This document shows positions 45,271 through 54,145 of a stretch of 62,974 bases of DNA, piece after piece. Below the pieces are notes generated by a model. The model did no database searches. It was not told the origin of the DNA and worked only from the letters and a program-made list of their open reading frames with translations. Each line of letters begins with the position of its first letter. The first letter of the stretch is position 1. Source of the stretch: Mycobacterium kyogaense (GTDB lineage Bacteria; Actinomycetota; Actinomycetes; Mycobacteriales; Mycobacteriaceae); NCBI RefSeq assembly GCF_003254575.1, contig NZ_QJUA01000033.1, positions 1-62,974 on the forward strand, in the 5' to 3' direction. The translations under genes and the position numbers were made by a program.

Positions 45271-46716
45271 ATGAACAGTGCACCCCCGGGAACCGGCAAG
45301 CTCACCACGGGCGAACTCGGAACCACACACCTGTTGGCTCAATCACTGGCGGTCGGGCCCATCACGTCCGCGGCTCTACTCGGCGGCGTGGTCGCAGCCA
45401 GAGGCGGTAGCGCCGGACCGCTGTACCTGTTGATCGTCGCCGTCGGGATCCTCGGTCTGGGTGCAATTCTCGTCATGTTCGCCCGTCGCTACACCCACGC
45501 GGGCGTGATGTACGAGTACGTCGGACGAAGCCTCGGGCCCACCGCGGGCATCTCGACAGCCGGCTTCTACTACCTCGCCTACATCATTCTCGGCGGGCCG
45601 ACGATGCTCATCGGCGCGGGAGTGCTCGGCAGCGACCTCTGCAAGACATACCTGAACGCCTCAGTACCCTTCTGGGTCATCTCTCTTGGAGTGCTCGTTC
45701 TGGTCGCGGTGGTCAACCTCCGGGGTGTGCACATCTCGGTGCGAGCTCAGCTCGCCATCTTCATCGTGTCCGTCATCCCCTACCTGCTCGTGGCGATCGT
45801 CGTCATCGCAAAGGGGGGCGTGGCCGGGAACACCGCGAGGGTCTTTGATCCCGGGACCCCGACAGCAGGTGCGTTTCTGCCCACCTTCATGTTCTGCGCG
45901 CTGTTGTTCGTCGGCGTGGAGTCGGCGGCGTCGCTCGGGGAGGAAGCCCGCGAACCCGCCAAGTCGGTACCGCGTGCAATCATCCTCACGATTCTCATCG
46001 TCGCCGGCTTCTGCTTCCTCACCCAGTACGCGGGCACCATCGGGTTCGGGCTCGACACGGTCGCCGATACCTGGGCCTCGGATCCGCTGGGCCTGTCCAC
46101 TCTCGGCAGCATGTACGTGGGCTCTTGGATTTCACCCCTGCTGCAGCTCGGCCTCGTTCTGGACATGATCGCCGTTGCCATCGGATTCATGTCGGCATCT
46201 GCGCGCGGCCTCTTCGCACTGTCACGGGGCGGCCTGTTGCCGCCCGCCCTCGGACAGACCAGCCGTTGGCAAACCCCCCATGTCGGCATCGCGGTGTTCG
46301 CGGTCGCAACTGTTGTGGGCATAGTTCCGGTCGTGATCCTGCACGCCGCGACGGGAATGGACCCCTACACCGGATTCGCGATCGGCGCGTCCTTCGGCGG
46401 CCTCCTGGTCATGGTGGCCTACCTCGTGCTCATCGTAGCGGCGGGCAAGCTGCTCGCGACGGGCCGCTGGCGGCGCTCCGGATGGGTCGCCTTCGTGCTC
46501 GCACTGGCCACGGTCGGCGCCGGCATCATCGGGTCGGTGTATCCGATGCCCACCGACGAATCGCGGTACGGCATCTTCGCTGCCCTGGTGCTGTTGGCTG
46601 CGGGACTCGCCTGGGGCTGCTATCACGGCCTGGTGCGCAAACACGCCCTCCCCGACCTGCACGATACTGCAGCTCCGCTGGAAGGCGAACCCACGAAGTC
46701 GAGCCAACTGCTGTGA
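45271..46716 (+). CDS. APC-family amino acid/amine permease
   Basis: This 481-aa integral membrane protein has about 12 hydrophobic segments. It shows the APC pattern of a first helix region with TSAALLGGVVAARGGSAGPLYL, then YTHAGVMYEYVGRSLGP and a central VESAASLGEEAREPAKSVPRAI, a common APC loop. It imports an amino acid, amine or similar compound by cation coupling. The ATG at 45271 has GAGGA upstream. It leads an operon of tightly overlapping genes with TIGR04076 and two LLM proteins, and a flavin amine oxidase follows, so an amine substrate is likely. Confidence 0.92.
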   Translation: MNSAPPGTGKLTTGELGTTHLLAQSLAVGPITSAALLGGVVAARGGSAGPLYLLIVAVGILGLGAILVMFARRYTHAGVMYEYVGRSLGPTAGISTAGFYYLAYIILGGPTMLIGAGVLGSDLCKTYLNASVPFWVISLGVLVLVAVVNLRGVHISVRAQLAIFIVSVIPYLLVAIVVIAKGGVAGNTARVFDPGTPTAGAFLPTFMFCALLFVGVESAASLGEEAREPAKSVPRAIILTILIVAGFCFLTQYAGTIGFGLDTVADTWASDPLGLSTLGSMYVGSWISPLLQLGLVLDMIAVAIGFMSASARGLFALSRGGLLPPALGQTSRWQTPHVGIAVFAVATVVGIVPVVILHAATGMDPYTGFAIGASFGGLLVMVAYLVLIVAAGKLLATGRWRRSGWVAFVLALATVGAGIIGSVYPMPTDESRYGIFAALVLLAAGLAWGCYHGLVRKHALPDLHDTAAPLEGEPTKSSQLL

Positions 46717-47060
46717 GCGACCACGATTCGGACATGAACGAGATGCCGGAAGAGATGACACTGTTCGACCTGCGAGTCGAGGTGTGCGAGATCAAGGGCC
46801 GCTCCGTGTGCGGCATGAAAGTGGGCGACTACTTCGAGGTGCGCAACAGCGATCAGTTGAGCCTCCCGGCTGGACAGCCGTTCTGCTACTGGGCAATTCA
46901 GTCGGTGCTGCCACTGCTCCCGGCGAAGATGCGTAAGTTGCCGGCCGGGGACTGGCTGGAGCAAGACTCCATCGCCTGCTGTCCGGATCCCGAGGAGGGC
47001 CTGCTGATGAAGATCAGTCGCATCGGGACCGTCACCTTGAAGACGTCGGATCTGACGTGA
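46713..47060 (+). CDS. TIGR04076 family protein
   Basis: This 115-aa small protein has the family start LFDLRVEVCEIKGRSVCGMKVGDYFEV and cysteines in GQPFCYWAIQSVLPLLPA and SIACCPDPE. The function of the family is unknown; the conserved cysteines suggest metal or redox chemistry. The GTG at 46713 overlaps the permease stop (GTGA) and its own stop overlaps the next GTG, so translation is coupled on both sides. An internal ATG at 46734 is the other start candidate. Confidence 0.85.
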   Translation: MSDHDSDMNEMPEEMTLFDLRVEVCEIKGRSVCGMKVGDYFEVRNSDQLSLPAGQPFCYWAIQSVLPLLPAKMRKLPAGDWLEQDSIACCPDPEEGLLMKISRIGTVTLKTSDLT

Positions 47061-48094
47061 GCACGGAAATCGAGTTCGGTGTCGGCTTCGGTGGCACCCT
47101 TCCACCGTCGGAGTACCCGGCTTTGGCGGCACGCTTGGAGGAGCTCGGCTTCGACGTCGCCACCGTGTTCGGCGACCTGATGATGCAACCTCCGGCCATG
47201 GTCTTGGCGACCATGGCCGAGGCGACGAGCCAGATCCGGCTCGGAGTCGGCTGCTACACGCCGTGGACACTACACCCCGTCGAAATCGCCGGTCAGCTGG
47301 CGTATCTGGATCATGTCTCGAACGGTCGCGCGTTCATGGGCATCGTGCGCGGCGCGTGGCTCGATCAGCTCGGCCTGGACACTTCGAAGTCACTGGCGGC
47401 CGTCTCCGACACCGTCGCCATCGTGCGCATGCTGTTGTCCGGTTCCGGCGTCGGGTACGACGGCCGCGTGTACAGCGTCGCCCCGGGCACGATGCCGTTC
47501 TATCCGATTCTGCGTCAACATATTCCACTGATGGTAGGTACGTGGAGCCCGCGACTTTCTGAGTACGCCGGGGCGCATGCCGACCAGGTCCAGGTGGGCG
47601 GCTGCGCGAATCCCGCTATGGCACCGGTCATCCGTGAGTTCATCACCGCCGGCGAACAGTCAGCAGGACGGCCATCGGGCTCCGTCGACATCGTGCTGAC
47701 CGCCGTGACCGTAGTCGACGAGGACGGTGACATTGCGCGGGCACGCGCACGCACGGAGGTGGCCCTGCCGTTTCAAGTCATCGCAGGCTTGGACCGCACC
47801 CTTGACGTCGATCCCGCGTTACTCGAGCGGATGTCCGTGTTGCTGCGTGCCCACGAATACGAAGCGGCGGGCAGGCTGATTCCGGACGATCTCCTCGACA
47901 AGTTCACCTTTGCCGGCACACCCGACGAGGTGGCGGCGCACGCGGCCGCGGTCTACGACGCGGGTGTCACGCGCATCGAATTCGACTCGCCCTTCGGCCT
48001 CACCCCGGCCAGCGGTGTCGAACTCCTGGGCACCCGGGTACTTCCCGCCCTTCGCAACGCCGGCTATCGGTCCAAGACATCCGATGTCGCGTAG
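47057..48094 (+). CDS. LLM class F420-dependent oxidoreductase (copy 1)
   Basis: This 345-aa TIM-barrel protein has GVGFGGTLPPSEYPALAARLEELGFD, VFGDLMMQPP, IRLGVGCYTPWTLHPVEIA and GRAFMGIVRGAWLDQLGL. Its closest relative in the window is the next gene, with which it shares VFGDLM, YxPWTxHPVEIA, RGAWLDQL and FDxPFGLTPA. The GTG start overlaps the TIGR04076 stop. It is probably F420-dependent; perhaps the two copies form a heterodimer. Confidence 0.88.
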   Translation: MSTEIEFGVGFGGTLPPSEYPALAARLEELGFDVATVFGDLMMQPPAMVLATMAEATSQIRLGVGCYTPWTLHPVEIAGQLAYLDHVSNGRAFMGIVRGAWLDQLGLDTSKSLAAVSDTVAIVRMLLSGSGVGYDGRVYSVAPGTMPFYPILRQHIPLMVGTWSPRLSEYAGAHADQVQVGGCANPAMAPVIREFITAGEQSAGRPSGSVDIVLTAVTVVDEDGDIARARARTEVALPFQVIAGLDRTLDVDPALLERMSVLLRAHEYEAAGRLIPDDLLDKFTFAGTPDEVAAHAAAVYDAGVTRIEFDSPFGLTPASGVELLGTRVLPALRNAGYRSKTSDVA

Positions 48095-49082
48095 TTCGGA
48101 GATCGGCATCGGCCTCGCCGGATCGCTTCATCCCGCGCAGTACCGCGATATCGCCGTCAACGCAGAGGATGCGGGGTTCGACGCCATCACGGTGTTCGGC
48201 GACCTGATGTTCACACCGCCCGCGGCGGTGTTGCACACCATGGCCAGCGTGACCCGGCGAGTCCGCCTCGGGGTAGCGGCGTACTCGCCGTGGACGCAGC
48301 ATCCCGTCGAGATCGCAGTTCAAATCGCCTATCTCGACCTGCTCTCCAGCGGGCGTGCGTTCTACGGGCTGGTCCGCGGCGCCTGGTTGGACCAGTTGTC
48401 CATCACCCAGGCCAGAGCTATTCCGGCGATCAGAGACACCATCGCTATCGTGACCGCACTGCTCGGCGGTGACGAATCAGGCTATCGCGGTGAGGTGTTC
48501 GCGCTCGATGCCGGCACCCGGCTGCTCTTCGAACCGTATCGCCGGTACGTGCCTCTCCTCATCGGCTCATGGAGCCCGCGTTTGGCGAAGCTGGCCGGAA
48601 CATTGGCCGACGAGCTCCAAGCCGGTGGCTGCGCCAACCCCGCGATGGTGTCGAAGCTGTCGGCCATGGCGGGTGCCGGTGATTCGAGTCAGCCTGGTAT
48701 CTGCCTCAACGCCGTCGCCGTCGCCGTCGTCGATCACGATCGCGCCGCCGCGCGCGCCGCCGCCCGCGCCGCGGTAGCTCCGTACTTCGACGTGGTCGCA
48801 CGCTTTGACCAAACCCTGGATCTCGACCCCGAACTCCTGTCTCGCGTGCGCCACCACTGCAGCACTGGGGATCACGTCGGCGCCGGCCGCCTCATCCCTG
48901 ACGCCGTGTTGAGCCGATTCGCCTTCAGCGGCACGCCGGCCGAAGTGGCCGATCACGCCGCGGCGATCCTCGACGCGGGCGCTCAACGGGTCGAGTTCGA
49001 CACTCCGTTCGGGCTCACCCCGGCTGCCGGCATCCAGCTGTTGTGCGACGAAGTCATCGGCCGGGTGCGCGCGGCGCTATGA
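48084..49082 (+). CDS. LLM class F420-dependent oxidoreductase (copy 2)
   Basis: This 332-aa paralogue of the preceding gene overlaps it by 11 nt. It keeps ITVFGDLMFTPPAAVLHTM, YSPWTQHPVEIAVQIAYLD, GLVRGAWLDQL, LIGSWSPRLAKLAGTLADELQAGG and VEFDTPFGLTPAAGIQLL. The two diverge most near the C-terminal third, as expected after duplication with specialisation. Role as for copy 1. Confidence 0.88.
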   Translation: MSRSSEIGIGLAGSLHPAQYRDIAVNAEDAGFDAITVFGDLMFTPPAAVLHTMASVTRRVRLGVAAYSPWTQHPVEIAVQIAYLDLLSSGRAFYGLVRGAWLDQLSITQARAIPAIRDTIAIVTALLGGDESGYRGEVFALDAGTRLLFEPYRRYVPLLIGSWSPRLAKLAGTLADELQAGGCANPAMVSKLSAMAGAGDSSQPGICLNAVAVAVVDHDRAAARAAARAAVAPYFDVVARFDQTLDLDPELLSRVRHHCSTGDHVGAGRLIPDAVLSRFAFSGTPAEVADHAAAILDAGAQRVEFDTPFGLTPAAGIQLLCDEVIGRVRAAL

Positions 49083-49175
49083 GCATCACCGATAGAGTGC
49101 CCGCGATGTCGCGCGCCTACGGGTTTCTTTGCATGCCCCACCACCGGTTGCCGCAGTAGCATTCATCACGGATGA

Positions 49176-49191
49176 TTCTACAAACGTAGAA
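49176..49191. promoter_or_regulatory. Palindrome TTCTAC-N4-GTAGAA upstream of amine oxidase
   Basis: TTCTACAAACGTAGAA is a perfect 6-4-6 inverted repeat, 35 nt before the amine oxidase GTG. It is nested in a wider repeat, GATTCTA (49174-49180) and TAGAATC (49194-49200). It is a likely operator for the TetR at 50689. Confidence 0.6.
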
Positions 49192-49225
49192 ATTAGAATC
49201 AGCGCTTCGACCTCAGGTGGTTCCC

Positions 49226-50593
49226 GTGCCCGATCCCTCACCTCACCCTCACACCACGCGCCGATCCGTCATCGTGGTCGGTGCCGGCTTCTCCGGCTTG
49301 ATCGCGGCCCGCGAACTCGAAGCCGCCGGCGTCGACGTGACGGTCTTCGAAGCTCGCGAACGGATCGGCGGCCGAGCCTGGACCCACGAACGGCTGGGCG
49401 GCCATCCGCTGGAGATGGGCGCCACCTGGGTGCACTGGATGCAACCGTTCGTGTGGACCGAGATCACCCGTTACGGCCAGGAGATCTACCCCAGTCCCGA
49501 CATCGACAACGCTTTCTGGGTGAGTGGCGACCAGGTGTTCGCTGGCACCGAGCACGATCTCGACACCGCTCTCACACCGTTGCAGGACAAGATCTTCGAG
49601 GGATCGCGCGAGTTCTTCCCCTATCCGCACCGACCGTTCGCCATTCTCGATGACGACTCGACCGATGCCGAGCTACGCGAACGCTTCCTGAAGGCCGACA
49701 CCGGAAGTGTCCTGGACTGTCTGCGCAACGGAGAATTCAGCCAGGAACAGATCGACCTGGCCGACTCGTACTGGTCGGCGGCCTATCAGGGACCGACGTC
49801 GAGCGCCTCGCCGCTGATGGCCAAGCACTGGGCAGCGTTGAGCGATCACCGAAGCGCACTCATGGACGAGCAGACATTGCGCTTCAAGCTTGCCAACGGA
49901 ATGCGCGGGCTCTACGAGGCGATCGCCGCCGACCTGCGCTGCGAAGTTCAGCTCGGAACTGCCGTCGACGGGGTCACCCACGATGAGACGGGCGTGCGCG
50001 TCACACTTGCCGACGGCACGATTCACAGCGCCGACGCCGCCATCGTCACCGTGCCGATCGGAGCCCTGAAGAACCTGGACTTCTCGCCCGCGCTGTCTGA
50101 CGACCAGCAGCAGGTCGTGCGTGAGGGTTCCAACTCCATAGGGTTCAAGATCTGGATCAAGGTCGAAGGCCGCCGGTCGATCATCGCTGGCGCACCGGGC
50201 AACAATCCGATCTCCCTGATGCGCAGCGAAAAGTTCCTCGACGACGAGAATGCAACGATCTTGGTCGGATTCGGCTCCGATCACACCGCGATCGAGCTCG
50301 AGGACGTCGAATCCGCGCAAAGAGCTGTGGACGTGTGGCAGGCGGACCTGAAGGTCCTTGAGTGTGGCGGCCACGACTGGGTCGCCGACAAGTGGTCCGG
50401 GCAGACCTGGGCAACCCTGAAGTCCGGCCAATTCTTCTCCGGCTGGAACCTTTTCACGCATTCCGATACTCGGCTGAAGTTCGCCGGAGCAGACTACGCC
50501 AGCGGCTGGAACGGCGTGGTGGTCGACGGCGCCATCGAGTCGGGCATCACAACTGCCCGCTCACTCATCGCCGAGTTTCGCGCAGCGGGTTGA
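49226..50593 (+). CDS. Flavin-containing amine oxidase
   Basis: This 455-aa FAD enzyme has the dinucleotide motif VIVVGAGFSGLIAARELE, FEARERIGGRAWT, METGATW-like MGATWVHW, and the C-terminal FAD-contact GVVVDGAIESG. It oxidises an amine to imine/aldehyde with release of peroxide. The GTG at 49226 has AGGTGG 5 nt before it; a GTG three codons earlier is less likely. A TetR gene converges from the 3' side. It belongs functionally with the upstream permease and LLM genes, although 143 bp and its own operator separate them. Confidence 0.92.
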   Translation: MPDPSPHPHTTRRSVIVVGAGFSGLIAARELEAAGVDVTVFEARERIGGRAWTHERLGGHPLEMGATWVHWMQPFVWTEITRYGQEIYPSPDIDNAFWVSGDQVFAGTEHDLDTALTPLQDKIFEGSREFFPYPHRPFAILDDDSTDAELRERFLKADTGSVLDCLRNGEFSQEQIDLADSYWSAAYQGPTSSASPLMAKHWAALSDHRSALMDEQTLRFKLANGMRGLYEAIAADLRCEVQLGTAVDGVTHDETGVRVTLADGTIHSADAAIVTVPIGALKNLDFSPALSDDQQQVVREGSNSIGFKIWIKVEGRRSIIAGAPGNNPISLMRSEKFLDDENATILVGFGSDHTAIELEDVESAQRAVDVWQADLKVLECGGHDWVADKWSGQTWATLKSGQFFSGWNLFTHSDTRLKFAGADYASGWNGVVVDGAIESGITTARSLIAEFRAAG

Positions 50594-50608
50594 CCGCTCA
50601 CTCGGCAA

Positions 50609-50631
50609 GCCGGTCGGCGGGAAGCACCGGC
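50609..50631. terminator. Weak hairpin between convergent amine oxidase and TetR
   Basis: GCCGGT and ACCGGC form a 6-bp stem with an 11-base loop, 16 nt after the amine oxidase stop and 58 nt beyond the TetR stop. There is no U tract. Confidence 0.35.
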
Positions 50632-50688
50632 CCGACTGAATTCGCTGACACGCCCACCCGTCAACGTCTCGAGGTCCGAGTTCGGACT

Positions 50689-51306
50689 CTACGGCGTGGC
50701 GTTTCTCCGTCGCCCTGCCGTCGTCGCGGAACGCGCACCGTCGATGATCTGCTCGATCATCGCCTCCTGCGCCGATGCCGACTCCGCATCCAGCACACCC
50801 GTCACCTGCATCCCGACCATCGATGTCATCAGCAGATTCGCATAGAGCGTTTCATCGATGTCTCCGATCTCGCCGTCCTCGCGCGCCTGCCGCAGACACG
50901 TGACCAGTTGAGCCCGCCACGTATTCAGCGCCTGTGCGTTGACCGAGGCCAAGTACGGATCGTTGAGCGCCCGCTGCCATAGCGATACGGCTATCCGCGC
51001 TTCGAGCAAGGTCTCTTCCGTTTGAGGCATGACCTCCCGGCACAGCCTACGTAGCGCGGCCAGACCGCGTCGGTGTCCGACGGACCGCTCGATCCTGGCG
51101 TTCGTCTGATTGAACACGTGCTCGAATGCTGCGCGCAGGATCTCGTTCTTGCCCGAGAAGTAGTGACTCAACGCTCCGTTGGTGTAGCCGGCTTCGCGTG
51201 CCAGGTCACGCATATTCGTCGCGTCGATACCGCGCGCAGCGATCAGCCGCCACGCTGCACCGACGATCGCGAGCCGCCGTTCGGCGTGATCGACCAGTCT
51301 CGGCAT
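50689..51306 (-). CDS. TetR-family transcriptional regulator (BetI-like)
   Basis: This 205-aa regulator has the helix-turn-helix AAWRLIAARGIDATNMRDLAREAGYTNGALSHYFSGKNEIL. Its C domain (EARIAVSLWQRALNDPYLASVNAQALNTWR) resembles BetI-type regulators that sense small metabolites. It converges with the amine oxidase gene. The TTCTAC-N4-GTAGAA palindrome near the amine oxidase and a partial copy before the permease are its probable targets. Confidence 0.9.
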   Translation of the reverse strand: MPRLVDHAERRLAIVGAAWRLIAARGIDATNMRDLAREAGYTNGALSHYFSGKNEILRAAFEHVFNQTNARIERSVGHRRGLAALRRLCREVMPQTEETLLEARIAVSLWQRALNDPYLASVNAQALNTWRAQLVTCLRQAREDGEIGDIDETLYANLLMTSMVGMQVTGVLDAESASAQEAMIEQIIDGARSATTAGRRRNATP

Positions 51307-51456
51307 TGGCGTCCCGCCTTTCAGATTCCTCGTCCACGATAGCTTGGTCCTACGCGCGTTGAGTCACCCTGTGTGTACGACGACGACTCGAGCGCGTCCG
51401 GCGACGTAACCGCCGGCTTCCTGCGCCGCACGAGGAGGCAGGGGCACGATGCCGCT

Positions 51457-51846
51457 TCAGCCGCGCAGCAGCGTCATCAGCTCAGGCAGCCATGCGCGAT
51501 CGGCGGGCACCCACGTCACGGCATCGAGGTCGTCGGCGCCGACCCAGCGCAGTGCACGGTGGTCATGCGGGTGCAGCGTCCCGCCGGCGCGGGTGACCAG
51601 ATAGGCCCGCAGGGACATCGTCTGGCTCAATGCGACGTCGGCCCCGAGGCGGGCACCGACCGATACCTCGATGCCCAACTCCTCCACCAACTCTCGCCGC
51701 AGCGCCCCGGCATCTGTCTCGCCAGCGTTCACCTTCCCGCCGGGCAGCTCCCAACACCCGGCCAGCTCTGGCGGGCGGTCTCGCTGCGCGACGAGCAGCC
51801 GACCCTGCTCGATCAGCGCTCCGGCGACGACAACCAGCGTGGGCAT
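51457..51846 (-). CDS. mutT2: MutT2, NUDIX pyrophosphohydrolase
   Basis: This 129-aa NUDIX enzyme has the complete box GGKVNAGETDAGALRRELVEELGI, preceded by RDRPPELAGCWELP. It hydrolyses damaged or pyrimidine nucleoside triphosphates; M. tuberculosis MutT2 (Rv1160) has this layout. Assignment is supported by the neighbours phhB and pimE in the same order as Rv1159A and Rv1159. I chose the ATG at 51846 (PTLVVVAGAL); an ATG two codons earlier is equally possible. This gene marks the return to conserved backbone. Confidence 0.9.
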   Translation of the reverse strand: MPTLVVVAGALIEQGRLLVAQRDRPPELAGCWELPGGKVNAGETDAGALRRELVEELGIEVSVGARLGADVALSQTMSLRAYLVTRAGGTLHPHDHRALRWVGADDLDAVTWVPADRAWLPELMTLLRG

Positions 51847-51884
51847 GGTCATGAAGGTATCGGGGCCGGCGTACCGTCGACGGC

Positions 51885-52166
51885 ATGGCCGTGTTGTCCG
51901 ACGACGATGTCGATGCTGTCCTGCCCGAACTCGACGGTTGGGAGCGCTCCGACGGCGCCCTGCGCCGCAGCGTGGAATTCCCCGCATTTCTCGACGGGAT
52001 CGACGCCGTCCGGCGGGTGGCCGAGCGCGCAGAAGCTGCCGACCATCATCCTGACATCGACATCCGATGGCGTACAGTGACTTTCGCTCTCATGACGCAC
52101 TCCGAAGGCGGAATCACGGACAAGGACGTGGCGATGGCACGCGAGATCGACGGCCTCCTCGGCTAG
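51885..52166 (+). CDS. phhB: PhhB, pterin-4a-carbinolamine dehydratase
   Basis: This 93-aa protein has the family core HHPDIDIRWRTVTFALMTHSEGGITDKD with the catalytic histidines (the HHP motif and the TH of MTHSEGG). It dehydrates 4a-hydroxytetrahydropterin. The ATG at 51885 follows a weak ribosome site. Its 3' end overlaps that of the convergent pimE by 53 bp. Confidence 0.93.
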   Translation: MAVLSDDDVDAVLPELDGWERSDGALRRSVEFPAFLDGIDAVRRVAERAEAADHHPDIDIRWRTVTFALMTHSEGGITDKDVAMAREIDGLLG

Positions 52167-53283
52167 CAATCCAGCCCAGCGTGGCCAGCGTCGCGACGAT
52201 GTAGATCAGGCCCGCCCACGCCAGGTACCAGGGCCGTGAGATCTCCCAGATGGTCGGCTGGGCGAAGCTCAGCAGCCACGGCACGCCGATCAGCGTCAGC
52301 GCGAGCCACCCCCACCCGAGAACCCGGGCACCGCGCTGCGCGCGCAGCGGCCCGTGCAGCAGCCAGATCATCAGCGGGATCAGCCACACCCAGTGGTGCG
52401 TCCACGAGATCGGCGACAGCAGCAGCCCGAACAGCGACACGATCACGGTCGCGCCGAGCCGATCGTCGGCACCGCCGATCGCTCGCCAGGCCAGCACGGC
52501 CAGCACGGCCGTCACCGCGATGCCCGCCAGCACGACGGGACCGTAGCCGGCGTCATGGCCCAGGATGCGGGAGATGCCACCCCGCCAGGACTGGTTGAAC
52601 GATGTGCCGATCGGGCCGACGCGCCGGGCGTCGCCCAGCAGGTCGGTGAAGTAGAACCGGGCCGGCTGCCCGATCACGAGCATCGACACGCCGATCGTCG
52701 CGAAGAACACCACCGCGGAGAACAGCGCCGTCGCCCAACGGCGCGCACCGGCGAAGTACAGGCCCGAGACCGCCGGGGTCAGCTTGATCCCCGCCGCGAG
52801 GCCGACCAGCAGCCCCGAGAGCCACCAGCGTGTGCTGCGCACCGCGAGCAGGATGGCCAGCACCAGAACGACATTGACCTGCCCGTAGTCGAAAGTGCTG
52901 CGCAGCGGCTCGGTCCAGATGCCGACCGCGGTCCACAGCATGGCGACACGCCGGTCGTCGGCCGCGCCCGGATCGGTCAGCAGTCCTTGGCTGACCCGGA
53001 CGACACCGTAGAGCGCGGCCATGATCCCGATCGACCAGAGGAACGCCACCAGGCCGAAGGGCAGCAGGTGCAGCGGATAGAACACCACGGCCGCGAACGG
53101 CGGATAGGTGAACGGCAGCGGGAAGTCCGGCGTCTGATCCGCGTAGACGTAGTCGTAGAGGGTGCCGGGCCGGTCGATGGCGGCCGCCCCGCCGACGTAG
53201 ACGTGCAGGTCGACGAAGTTCGCACCGTTGGGCAGCACATAAGTCCACGCCAGCCGGGCGCCGATGCTCAGGATCAGCAGCAC
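52114..53283 (-). CDS. pimE: PimE, polyprenol-phosphate-dependent mannosyltransferase
   Basis: This GT87-family membrane glycosyltransferase adds an alpha-1,2 mannose in phosphatidylinositol mannoside synthesis. About ten membrane segments are visible, and the first loop has the catalytic-aspartate motif NFVDLHVYVGG. The frame from the GTG at 53283 gives 389 aa. Coding-like sequence (IDTIEAATRSRW) continues about 25 codons upstream without any ATG, GTG or TTG before a stop, so the true start is probably non-canonical or altered. Gene order matches Rv1159-Rv1160. Confidence 0.9.
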   Translation of the reverse strand: MLLILSIGARLAWTYVLPNGANFVDLHVYVGGAAAIDRPGTLYDYVYADQTPDFPLPFTYPPFAAVVFYPLHLLPFGLVAFLWSIGIMAALYGVVRVSQGLLTDPGAADDRRVAMLWTAVGIWTEPLRSTFDYGQVNVVLVLAILLAVRSTRWWLSGLLVGLAAGIKLTPAVSGLYFAGARRWATALFSAVVFFATIGVSMLVIGQPARFYFTDLLGDARRVGPIGTSFNQSWRGGISRILGHDAGYGPVVLAGIAVTAVLAVLAWRAIGGADDRLGATVIVSLFGLLLSPISWTHHWVWLIPLMIWLLHGPLRAQRGARVLGWGWLALTLIGVPWLLSFAQPTIWEISRPWYLAWAGLIYIVATLATLGWIASRGGRRSRVPSPRPCP

Positions 53284-53494
53284 GGGTGCCGCGGCGGACA
53301 GCCGGGCTGCCCACCGTGAGCGCGTGGCCGCCTCGATGGTGTCTATGGCAGCGACTCTATCGATGAGGCCGCTCGGTCACCGTCTGCCTTCACGTCCGTA
53401 ACGGTTGAATAAATGCCACTCATGTCACTTGAGTAACTCTAGTAACAGGCTAGCTTCGGGTTCAGGCGTGCCACTACACCGATTGGGAGACCTG

Positions 53495-54103
53495 ATGAAC
53501 CGCACCCGGAAACTGTTCGCCACCACGATGATTGCCGCGGCAGGAGCAGTGACGGCTGCTGTCACCCTCAGCGCGGGAGCCTCTGCCCAACCGGCTCCTG
53601 CCCCCGCTCCGGCGCCGGCTCCGGCCGTGCCCGGACTGTCGTTCCTGCAGCAAATCGCCGCCAACCCCGCTGCGGCGACGCAGCTCATGCAGGGTTTCAC
53701 CAACCTGATGGGCACCGCGCCGGCCGCCGCCACCGCACCGCTGGCCCCCGCCCCCGGCGCCACCGCGTCGCTGACGCTGCCGCCGAGCGTCAACGCCCTG
53801 CCCGGTGCCGTCGCCGCGCTGCCGGAGACGCTGCCTGCAGCCATGCCGACGGTGACCGCGACCCCCGGCACCGTGCCGGCCGGCAACACCACCACCGTCC
53901 CGCCGGTCAACACGCCGGCCGCCGCCTCGCCGCTGTCGGGTCTGACCGACGTCCTCGGCGCGCCCGGCAGCCTGGCCTCGCTGCTGCCGGGCGGATCCCC
54001 GCTGGCCAGCTTGCTGCCCACCGGCGGCGCCGCCGCGACACCGGCAGCGCCCGCTGCACCGGCGGCTCCCGTCGCGGCACCGCTGCTCTCAGCGCTGCCC
54101 TGA
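53495..54103 (+). CDS. Secreted Ala/Pro-rich protein (Rv1158c-like)
   Basis: This 202-aa exported protein has a signal peptide of about 32 residues (LFATTMIAAAGAVTAAVTLSAGASA) and then a low-complexity Ala-Pro mature chain with PAPAPAPAPA and a central LSFLQQIAANPAAATQLMQGF. No enzyme motif is seen. The ATG at 53495 has GGGAG upstream; 30 extra upstream codons were rejected. It is followed after 42 nt by another Ala/Pro-rich secreted protein, as in the Rv1158c-Rv1157c pair next to pimE in M. tuberculosis. Confidence 0.85.
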   Translation: MNRTRKLFATTMIAAAGAVTAAVTLSAGASAQPAPAPAPAPAPAVPGLSFLQQIAANPAAATQLMQGFTNLMGTAPAAATAPLAPAPGATASLTLPPSVNALPGAVAALPETLPAAMPTVTATPGTVPAGNTTTVPPVNTPAAASPLSGLTDVLGAPGSLASLLPGGSPLASLLPTGGAAATPAAPAAPAAPVAAPLLSALP

Positions 54104-54145
54104 CACCGATAACCCGATAACCGCCCATCCGACACGAGGGGAACC

